In this document: positions 1 to 11,200 of the stretch, in pieces | Layout: each line of letters starts with the position of its first letter | How positions within the stretch are numbered: position 1 is the stretch's first letter | Notes under the pieces: generated by a model | Databases searched by the model: none | Told to the model about the DNA's origin: nothing | What the model saw: the letters and a program-made list of their open reading frames with translations, nothing else | Translations under genes and position numbers: made by a program | Assembly: GCA_964017155.1 (NCBI GenBank) | Contig: OZ024862.1 | Coordinates: 40,480,675-40,544,674, forward strand | Direction: 5' to 3' | DNA from: Oasisia sp. SBJ-2009 | Lineage: Eukaryota > Annelida > Polychaeta > Sabellida > Siboglinidae | Length of the DNA stretch: 64,000 nucleotides

Positions 1-1065
1 CCTGTCATCCACTCCACCCTGTCATCCACTCCACCCTGTCATCCACCCCACCCTGTCATCCACCCCACCCTGTCATCCACCCCACCCTGTCATCCACTCC
101 ACCCTGTCTTACACCCCACTGTTATCCACCCCACCCTGTCATCCACCCCACCCTGTCATCCACCCCCACCCTGTCATCCACTCCACCATGTCATCCACTC
201 CACCCTGTCTTACACCCCACCATTATCCACCCCACCCTGTCATCCACATCACCCTGTCATCCACTCCACCCTGTCTTACACCCCACTGTTATCCACCCCA
301 CCCTGTCATCCACCCCACCCTGTCTTACACCCCACCATTATCCACCCCACCCTGTCATCCACTCCACCCTGTCATCCACTCCACCCTGTCTTACACCCCA
401 CCATTATCCACCCCACCCTGTCATCCACTCCACCCTGTCATCCACTCCACCCTGTCTTACACCCCACTGTTATCCACCCCACCCTGTCATCCACCCCACC
501 CTGTCATCCACCCCCACCCTGTCATCCACTCCACCATGTCATCCACTCCACCCTGTCTTACACCCCACCATTATCCACCCCACCCTGTCATCCACATCAC
601 CCTGTCATCCACTCCACCCTGTCTTACACCCCACTGTTATCCACCCCACCCTGTCTTACACCCCACCATTATCCACCCCACCCTGTCATCCACTCCACCC
701 TGTCATCCACTCCACCCTGTCTTACACCCCACCATTATCCACCCCACCCTGTCATCCACTCCACCCTGTCATCCACTCCACCCTGTCTTACACCCCACCA
801 TTATCCACCCCACCCTGTCATCCACCCCACCCTGTCATCCACTCCACCATGTCATCCACTCCACCCTGTCTTACACCCCACCATTATCCACCCCACCCTG
901 TCATCCACATCACCCTGTCATCCACTCCACCCTGTCTTACACCCCACCGTTATCCACCCCACCCTGTCATCCACCCCACCCTGTCATCCACCCCACCCTG
1001 TCATCCACTCCACCATGTCATCCACTCCACCCTGTCTTACACCCCACCGTTATCTACCCGTACAT
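1..1065. repeat. 17-bp minisatellite with longer-order variants
   Basis: Core unit CCTGTCATCCACTCCAC repeats from the first base, interspersed with CTTACACCCCACCATTAT variants to form a higher-order pattern; it continues off the left edge. An open frame of 322 codons here is only proline/histidine-rich repeat translation, with no sign of a gene. Confidence 0.95.
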
Positions 1066-1687
1066 CCCCAGGAGAACGTGTCATTCCTCAGGGACTCACT
1101 TCTTGCAAGGGCGGCTACATCGCAACAAAGGCCGTCCTTCCCATATAAAATATTGATTATACTGTAGATCTCACATAGTAAGATATTTCAAGAGCACCTT
1201 TCCCCACCCCCCAATGTTTGTCATCAGTAGAGCCAGCCGATGTCATGTTTTGCAGGGAGAAATCTGAAGTGGCATGGCGCCCCTCCCAAACATTTTAATT
1301 CAGGACTGCATCAGTATCAACAACAGCTGAGGAGGGAGGGTGACAGGAAGGAAGAGGGAGGGAAGGTGGCAAGGAGGGACCATTTTGAACCAAGTTTTTA
1401 TAGTTTCAGGGGCATAACCTAAAACTGCAAAAGTAATCTAGTATGCAATTCTTTTAATTGTACAGTACAATCAGACAACGCAACAAACAGACACTATATA
1501 AATGTATATATTATATATGTTTTTTTACAGACCCATTAAGTTTTTGAAACGGGAAAACTGAGATTTGTGCATGAAAATCGAGCTGTCAAACATCGATGCT
1601 ATCGGATAACAGTAGAATAAAAAATTCACAATATTTATATATATATTATATACAGGCCTGTATATAAAAAATAATTATATATATATA
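1066..1687. other. Unannotated intergenic DNA
   Basis: I see no gene, RNA or clear repeat apart from AT-rich dinucleotide tracts at about 1500-1530 and 1630-1687. Confidence 0.5.
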
Positions 1688-2819
1688 TGTCATGGACCGT
1701 AATCGGTGTCTCCACCTGGCGATTAATGGTTATGCCGGTAGTGTTAATTAGCAGTCACAATAGGTGGCACTGCAGTTGGTTCGGTGGTATTTGGGAGTCG
1801 CGCGGGAGGAAGGCCCGGGACTCGAGACTTGCAAACAACGAAGTCGAGTTACGAGATGTGACGAATTATCTTGAAAGATTGTGAGTAACTGTTTTATTTT
1901 CACGTGTTGACACTCGCGTAGTCAGGATGATGTTGTGCAGCTAGCGATCAGTGACAATTTAAATAGGAACTTGTCAATAATTAGAATTTGTATCAGTTGC
2001 AAATTGGTTTTCCCTCGTGTCGTGGTGGTAAAATGAATGGTTTTTCCGCCTGTATTCTCGGTTATTCATAGGAATAATATGTCGTCGTTTGTATGTATCC
2101 TGTGTTATAAGCTAATAGCGTCAGAGTAGCACTGTTGTGGTGTCGATTATTGACAGCGAATATATTTCAGAAAGTAAGAAGTTTGCTGAATTGTTCATTA
2201 CGTAATACACTAACCCAAATTCGTGTACTATGATACTCGCTAGAGGGCGGCACTGAGCCGGCGAGTGTTAGTTTAGAGTAGTTACCCAGATGGTCGCTGG
2301 AGGTTAACCACTGATGGGCCTGAATGCCCTGATGACACTTATTAGAATGTGGTAAAGGCCACTGTGTTAATTGTTAAATATGTTATTCTACAGTGTGTGC
2401 TGCTCTAACTGATGCGCCAAGAAGTGTGTGCCTGACATTTCTGGCTGTGGGCAGGTACATATCGTGATTTATTCTTGTATTCTTATATTATATTTCGAGT
2501 GTTGGTACGTATTTGTCTTAGTGCTATTGTTGTCATAAAGTTGTCAACAGAGAACGGATGTCTTAAGTGGATTCTGTTGGTTGTGTTGCGCTGTTGGACA
2601 GTGTTTTAACTTACGGTTCATGTACTTAATTTTAATGTATATTGACATCAGTTTTGAGATGTTTACTTTGATTGATGGTAAAGGTATCCCTGTGTTGTAT
2701 TGAGTATGTGTGTATATTTATATATGTGGTAACACCTGTGTCATTGTTACAGGGTCTTGTTCTTCATGTACAATAAAGATTGTTGACGGTTACCGCCCGC
2801 TCCGCGTCCATCCTTGACA
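1688..2819 (+). mobile_element. Candidate solo LTR (LTR retrotransposon remnant)
   Basis: A 1132-bp non-repetitive block begins TGTCATGG and ends CCTTGACA, so it has the TG...CA ends and a TGTCA/TGACA inverted terminus typical of LTRs. A polyadenylation signal AATAAA at 2772-2777 lies about 42 bp before the end, as expected for R-U5. It is inserted in an AT dinucleotide tract, so a target duplication (TATA on both sides) is not informative. No internal gag/pol region or second LTR is seen, hence solo LTR. Superfamily cannot be assigned. Confidence 0.55.
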
Positions 2820-4539
2820 TATATATATACATACACACAAAAAATCACCACCACCAATCGTATCTGCAAAACAGCTGTGGCTGATTTTGCTGCCTTCAGC
2901 AGCTGATCAGAAGCCTGAAACTGGTGCCATGCATCACCTGTATTCAACTTGCAGCTGAGCAGGCTACATATTTTCTCCTGGCTCAGATCTGACCTAGTCA
3001 GACCTACAGTCAATGTCAGTTTTCTTCACCATCGAAAACATTCTCGCTGTCAGCATTGCTGTCATGTAGGGACAGCAATGGCAATTAACATGACAGCACA
3101 CAACTCACAAGGTGGCAAAGTCTGACGTTGGCAAAGAGAAGAGCTTCCCATGTTTGCATGTTGTTAACCTAGCCCTGTCACCCCAGAAAGAGCTTGTCGA
3201 TCGCTATGGCATTGCCATTGAACGAACAAATCAACGTTAAGAATGCTGTTTAGTACGTAGCGTAAACAAATCATGTCAACATAATGCAACATTACCTCGA
3301 CGTGTATATTAACACTGTATCTACGACTACAGTGTGTACACTGATTGGTCTTAGTCAGCACTATGATCACGCGTTGCATGCACAAGATTCACAAAACATC
3401 GTGCATTGACCGTAGCGCCATCTAGCGATTAGTTTTTTTACATGTCTCTTTTATTATCTAATAGATGGCGGGGTGATTGTTTATAACCAATGACATTTTA
3501 ACAGCTAGTTACTGCGTGTCTGATATTAACCTAATTAAATTTCTCTTATAATAGCCTCCGTTACCATGGCCATAAAAAGATGAGTAGCCAATAATAGCCA
3601 TCGTTACATAATCGTCGGATTGCAAAGAATCGGGTAAATGCAATGACGCGCCATACCCAGCGTTTCCAGGTCCGCGGTTTTTCCAAAGAATTTGGTTTGT
3701 TTTAGTTAAATTACCAGTTTTAACACATTTTAAAAAGGTTAATGTACAAGGCCCCCTCTTGAGTGCTTGAGCACCCTATCTGATTTGGGCACCTGACCTC
3801 CCCGAACCCTTGGGCCCCCTCTTGAGCACCACCACGTATATTGTGTCTGTTCATAAATCGGTTGCCCGCAAAAAAATACTTTCCACTACGATCGGGTGCA
3901 TAACCAGCCAGACAATAAAAAATTATGAAGAAATGGTTAATGTCTATTTCAGTAGAAAATAAGGCCAGTGGTAGAGAGATCGGCGCCATGAGAAAAGAAA
4001 TAACTTGTTGGTTTCATCCGAGTGACCCTATTCCCCTATACTATGTAATTTTTTTGTAAGGTTCCAAAATGTAACTGACATCCACATTAAATGGCTGTAT
4101 TGCGTATACACCAAGCAAGACATCTGGCAAGCAAGAATCCTTCTTGGGTATCCATTAAAAAGATGCTACAAATGATGATTGTTGTAGTTTGAAGCCAAAT
4201 ATTAATTTTGTTTTGAAACAAAGAACAGAACAACTTGGTTGTAGGTTTTTTGCAACGGTAATGGCGCTGACACTGGGTGGCCGTGGTACCAGTTATATAT
4301 AATATCAGAATCACCAAAAATATTAAAACAAGTATGAAGTTCCAGCAGAGGTCACAACATTATTAAAAGTGTTAATAATATTTAGGCCTATGAACTATAT
4401 CATATCAGCAAACTGAAAACAAAAGCAATATTAAACTTTGACAACATTTTAGTGGTTCAGTTTTACAGCTTGTCAAAAACACTTGCCTATATATTATCAT
4501 TGCATAAATAACTAATACACAACACTGATATCAACCATT
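2820..4539. other. Intergenic DNA without recognisable genes
   Basis: No supported coding region. A short direct repeat (GGCCCCCTCTTGAG at about 3750 and 3813) and one CTCF-like site (3414-3427) are the only structures I noticed. Confidence 0.5.
3414..3427 (-). promoter_or_regulatory. CTCF-like motif
   Basis: On the minus strand the sequence reads CGCTAGATGGCGCT, close to the bilaterian CTCF core. Motif resemblance only. Confidence 0.35.
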
Positions 4540-4990
4540 CTTCACCACAATTCATTTTAATACTAACCCAGGTCTAATTACAAACATTCTTCATCACAGT
4601 TCATTTTTATACTAATCCAGGTCTAATTACAAACATTCTTCATCACAGTTCATTTTGATACTAACCCGGGTCTAATTACAAACATTCTTCATCACAGTTC
4701 ATTTTGATACTATCCCAGGTGTAATTACAAACATTCGTCATCGCAATTCACTTTAATACTAACCCAAGTCTAATTACAAACATTAGTCATCGCAATTCAT
4801 TTTAATACTAACCCAGTTTTAAAAACTAACCCAGGTCTAATTACAAACATCTTCATCACAGTTTATTTTTATACTAACCCAAGTCTAATTACAAACATTC
4901 GTCATCGCAATTCATTTTAATACTAACCCAGGTCTAATTACAAACATTCTTCATCACAGTTCATTTTAATACTATCCCGGGTCTAATTAT
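4540..4990. repeat. About 47-bp tandem repeat downstream of CNBD1
   Basis: About nine or ten imperfect copies containing CAGGTCTAATTACAAACATT and CATCACAGTTCATTTT. Lies 3' of the CNBD1 stop, possibly in its 3' UTR or flank. Confidence 0.85.
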
Positions 4991-5252
4991 CCAGGATGTC
5001 ATTGAATCATAGAAGCCATCTTGGAAGGATGTTGGACTTGCTAACACTCGTCTCGGGGGTGATTGTGAACTTGATTGCTTTGATTATGCTGTTAAACAGT
5101 ATTCATGTTGACTGTTCCAATGCATTCATTTCTATCACAACACATCATGTAAGATACAAAAAATACTTTGTGAGCAATGGATTCAGGGCTGCCAAGTGTG
5201 CATGTTTAACTAACACACTGTGCACAGGTAGTAATAGCAACAGAACACGGAT

Positions 5253-8200
5253 TCACTTGGCCCATTTGCCGTAGCCTGGTCGAATTCCTCGCGAGTTGAT
5301 GACGTCTACCACAACATTGTGTTTGAACTCGTTCCATTCACGTTTCATCTCTTGGTTGAGGTACTCATTGTGTATGTCGTCCTGTGAGAGATGAACAGTA
5401 AAGTCTCACTATCGCTCATTTTATATACACAATTATACTGAAAATAAACGTTTAAACTATGAAAACTCATCCTGTATAATGTAAGAATCATGCAAACCAC
5501 ATCGTGATATGTGTCACACCTGGGCATAAAGATGATAATTCAGAATGCATGCATGTGTATACTATTGTATTCTTACAATTAATACATCACCGACAGTTGA
5601 ATCATTTTTGTACACTGGATTTAAATTTTAATGGGCACACAGCAGGCTGAAAAACATGTTAAATTACAATGTTACTGACTGACCTTTGGATCAGTTATTG
5701 TCACCATTATGTATAGAATTTTAACAGGTAGAGGGCTAAACATGTATGCGATGGATGACTTCCATACCTGAGTGATGTTACCAAACGTCCTTTCACTGGA
5801 CTGTAGCAGCAGTTGCAACGTCACCTCATCCAGCTCTGGAAACAAAACATCTGCTGCTGCAATTTGTGTCGACACTCCACAAAGATGACAGAGAGAGAGA
5901 GAGAGTAACTTTATTCGCAATCAAGCATATACAAGAACAAACATAAGCACAATAATAAATTGTCAGCATGTTGCATGGCATGGCTGTCACTTGGCTAAAG
6001 GCTGTCTTCCAGTGACACCATCATCATTAAAAAATAGCCATCATTACTATAGATATACAGTACACATCTGTAGTATAACAACACAATATAATAGGAGAAT
6101 TATCAAAGTAAAATTACACATATTAGACATCACCAAGACTGTACTAATAAAATGAATATATAAAGTACGCTTCTGTAACTTTTTAATGTTATTTCTTGGA
6201 CAACGGGATCAAACTATTGTAATAACCCTGTATAATTTAGTTAGTATAATCTTCAAATTATTGTACTAGACCATCTGACAATCACATAATTACAAACATA
6301 TCAGTTGTACTAAATTTTGGCGATGATTGTTGATTGGCTACTAAACGTATGAAATTGTAAAAGCATTTCCCAATTTCACACATACCTTTGAGTTTGTGTG
6401 GTTCAATAGTTGCCACTTCGACAGTGGTGGCGGTGACAATGGAACACGTGACGGGCTCGTTGAGGATGACACTTACTTCGCCAAATGAGTGGGTCGGCTC
6501 CAGTTTCCCCATCACCACCTGTTTATCCACCTTCTCCTGTGACATAGTGGGAAATAATCAACGTCCACGCTGACTTCAGAGTGGAACACATCATATGCTA
6601 CTTCATCTATACTTGAGCGTCAAAATGTGTGTGTTGTGTGTAAAACTGTATGTGAAACTGCATGTGACACCATGTGTGACACTGCCACACTGTATGTGAT
6701 TCTGTGTGTGATTCTGTGTGTGACACTGCATGTGACACCATGTGTGAAATTGTATGTGAGTCCATGTGTGACACTGCATGTGACAACACCATGTGTGGTG
6801 TGGTGTGGTGTGGTGTGGTGTGGTGTGGTGTGGTGTGGTGTGGTGTGGTGTGGTGTGGTGTGTGGTGTGTGGTGTGGTGTGGTGTGGTGTGGTGTGGTGT
6901 GGTGTGGTGTGTGTGTGCATGTGTGACACTGGGTGTGTGACACTGTGTCATGAGTGCACAACATGCAAGAGTGAGTGTTGTGTATGCGTGTGAGCATGCA
7001 TGCATGTGCTGTGAAGGTTGTTCAATTATATTACACCCAGACACACTGTATCTCAGGTGCCAACCATTCTTAGGGTTACTTATAATCAACGTCTTGCAAA
7101 AATAACATCAAAAGCAGTATTAATGAACTATTTCAAGCATCAGTTCTGTTTACTCTGATTCGGATAATTTATATTCGAATGTTATTGGTCATACAAGACA
7201 CGTTTGCATACCCTTTTTCCATTTGGCAGAGTATGCAATACTTCAACTTGTCGCAGAACCCGACATTCTCCAGACTTGATGATGCCAATGTATGGGGCAG
7301 TGAATCCTTCACTCACCAAAACTGTAACATAAAAGATATCTAACAAACCACATCTCTCATATCACAGCAAGTAATAACACCTAACCAAAAGTACTATTGA
7401 TGTACCCAGTACACCGTGGTATGCTTATGTCACAGTCAAAAATATGCACAAGACCTTTGTCAAGCTTTATAAGCCATGTTGATACCAGTTAAATACAACA
7501 TGTATGTGAACTACATTGCTACTGTAACAACATCTAGTGCAAACATTACTGCATACATTTGACTCTTTAAGTACTTTCCCATGGGGTTTTTATCATAAAG
7601 ATTATCTTCTGACTATTATTTGACAGAGTCTGGGAGGCCACCCGGTCATGTGATAGATAGGTCCATTTATTTGGGCATTATCCCTTAGTCAAAACGCCTA
7701 CAGTACATACAAAATGGAACTTACTGGTGTTTGGTGGAAAACTGTTCAGCCTGATGAGGTTGGCTACATTGGCGAGCGGTTGCTTCGACCACAACTTGAA
7801 GGACTCGCAAGACTGTAGCAGGTCCACTTTGGCTGTCTCTTCACGATGCTTCATTTGCTGTTAGACGCAATGATAATGCAGCAGTTATATCACAGTAACT
7901 ACGATAATCACATCACTGACATATAAAAAGATAACCAGATCAGGAATGCATCCAAACTATAAAACATTCAGTGACTGGTCTTACAAAATATTCTGAAAAA
8001 CAAACCAGTAATTATCACAAGTAAATGATTATCTAGGAATGCAGTATACTATATTTAAATATGTTGCATTTTTCTTTAGTTTAATGCTATGACATTGAGC
8101 ATAACGTTCTCATGATTTGTTTGTTTTAATGAAACTTACATCAATGATGCGGCTGTAGTCATTGGTGCTTATCTTCATGAATTCACAGTGAGTATCAGTG

Positions 8201-11200
8201 GTCAGAACTGTGAGTATTCTGAAAGCAGACACTCTTATTAGGAATACGAATGCATTTCAAGTAAACAGTAAACACCATAGTTGGCATACAATATAAAATA
8301 CACAGTTTTTAAAACCATGTTAGTTAAAATATAAATTGACACAATAAAATAAGAATAATATATTTTATTTAATATAGCGAATACACAACAGAAGAAAAAC
8401 ACATATATATACTAATGACATATATAAACAATAATAAAAAAATCAATATAAATATAATAACACAAATTATTTAAGCTACATAAATGTATAGTAAATATAT
8501 AAATGGGTTAAATAAAATACTGATAAAATTACGCAAACGTTAAACTAAGTCGTGAGAACAGTCAGAAGAAATGTGTCTAGGCGTGCCTTGAAGGTGGCTA
8601 AACAGGCAGACGTCTTAATGTTATTAGGTATAAAAACAATGCAAGGTTAACAAACATAAACACAACATCTGAACCAGTGTGATACATTAACAAATGTGTC
8701 ATCACAACATTCCTGTGTTATACTGAAACTGCTGTAGATTAGCAGGAGTGATAAGTAATTGAAATGGTCTTGTCACATTGAGACGGATGGCTGACGCTGA
8801 GACCACTCACCGGCTGTTGAGACTACGACCTCTCACTTGCTCCAGAGTGCCAAAACACTGGCCAACTTGCAACTGGAAGCAAATGGAACAATCTGTAGCA
8901 AATATTAACAAATATTATATTCATATCACACACATTACACACACCACATGCAAATGCTACTCGCTTAATAATTATGCAGGTTGACTACATGTACCCCTAT
9001 CTGAAGCAGTAGATTCTGGTTCAGTGTGGTATAGTCTGTCCTACATATGGCAGTAGATCCTTTGACTCAGTATGAAGTAGTCCTACCTGAGGTAGAGGTT
9101 TCTTTGGTTCAGGTGTTGGACTACGGAAGTTCATCTGTTCTCCGACGAAGTGAATATGAGGCTCATTGTGGGGTCGAACTGATCCTTTCAAGAGAACATG
9201 TAGCCCCGTGTTCCCAAACACTGCATCAGACCAAGCATGCATGTTGTTAATTACAACAGCAGTACATTGTAATAGTAATAAATATTGTTTATTTATGATA
9301 CTCTAATTCAGAAAGCAATTGTAAAGCAATGTATTTGAACAACAACATATTTGAACAAGTAACTGGTGTTTGTAACATCGCAAACATTTTAGCATGACTA
9401 GGGTTTATCATAGCAAACCATCTTTATTTAAGTAGCAAATATAATGATAAAGAAAAAACAGGCCTGTGTTTGATGTGGGGACAAGTACGTCTGTGGGGTG
9501 GTTGAAATTATCTGAAGGGATATAGGAGAGCCACCAAAATGAAAAAAAAACTCAGGAATATGAAATGCACCTAAAAGAATGCCGTTTAACAACACTAGAT
9601 ACCAGAAGATTGAGAAGAGATCAGATAGAATTAAGTGTTTGGACTATTTAATTGGTATGAAAATATTGACAGAAATATTTTTTTCTTGGTCTAGGAAGAG
9701 AGCAGGACCCAAAGTTACATGCATATTAGCAAAAAACATGTGTAGACAGTGTAGACATTAGAAAATATTCTCATTTTCACACACACACACACAAACAGTA
9801 GATGAATGGAACAGATTATCAGTTGTTTGTATAGATGCTAGTAGTGTTTTAACATTATATGGGAACGCTACTGCTTAACCTAATTATAACCTTCTGCTAA
9901 TGTTAACGGAACGTTACGTGTTTGCTGGGTAAGCACATGAGTGAGACGTACGTGTGATGTTGTCTTCCTTCCAGACCTCCAGCTGAGCCACCACACACAG
10001 CTCCTTCAACACAAGAGGCTTCACCTGACCACACAACTGGGGGAACTGGTGCACGATGCTGAATATCTGGTCGTTTTCAGCTGCCGTCCGTTCGAATGGC
10101 CTGAACAAATCATTAACACTTTTTTAAATACATCAGTTAAACCTGTTTCACTTACAGTGAGAGTTCTGCCATCTGCATGTTTCCTTTCGAGAATGGTATT
10201 ATTCATCGGTCGATTACAATTAAATCTTCTGAAACTATAGCCACCTTTTGTGTAAAACGCAAAACATATTTGTTTGAAATTGCATTTCCACCTTAAATTT
10301 GTGTGGTCCCATGCTCCACTGACGACTCTTGCCTGTCCCTGGTTATGATTATGCCAAATGATTTTGTTTGCTGTGCCTGTGAGTTAGAATTTTTTTCAAG
10401 GATACAAGTGCTATAGAAGTGTTAAAATTATGTACTGAACTTTCCCGTTTTTAGTGACCATTTTACTAATGTAAATTTCCCACATATACATTTGTTTTAC
10501 TAATCAAGACTGTTAGTATAAGCTTCACCACGAAGCACTTACAGTTTGCGTAGAAGTTTTCTCAGTAGTTTGACGCGATCCTTTGGATGTTCTTTGCGCG
10601 ACGTTGTGGTCTTTGTGTGGTGTAACTCCGCCAGGTAGTTACTGATGTTATGGGAGTCCATTGAGTCGACATGTTTGCCTTTCATACTTGGATGTTGTGC
10701 CACTACGTAGCTGACTGGAACAAAGAGGGAGGAGACAGTGAGAGAGGGGAGGTATATGACACAGAGGGTGAGGAGGAGGACGATAGCAAGAATGAGAAGG
10801 GTGAGGGGAAACATAGAGCAAGGGCTGCAGGGAAAGAGGGGAGAGACAGAGTGAGAGTGAGGGAGAGGAGGGAGAGAGTGATGAAGAGAGAGAAAGGGGA
10901 GGAATGAGAGACCGAGAGAGGATGGAAGAAAGGATGGAGAGATGGGGGAAAGGTAGGGCAAGGAGAGAGAGAGAGAGAAAAGTGAGAAAGAGAGACGGGG
11001 CATGGATGGAGAGAGAGGGAGAGACAGAATAAACATAACTACAAACATTTCTTTAAACATAACACCTATTGTTTTTATGACAATGTAGTATTTTTAATAT
11101 ATATCGTCTCCACACAGCTTTAATTCCTCTGTATAGTGATCTGAATTACTGATTGATAGCTACTCACCAAGAGATTTGTCACTGGCCATGTCATCAGCTG

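Noticed and set aside
188..1156. 322-codon proline/histidine-rich frame
   Set aside because: 17-bp minisatellite; no conserved domain or splice structure.
5885..6240. Possible LINE or SINE tail beginning with a GA run
   Set aside because: No recognisable reverse transcriptase fragment or terminal structure.
6607..7089. Histidine/threonine-rich 160-codon frame
   Set aside because: Antisense reading of the (GGTGT)n microsatellite in a CNBD1 intron.
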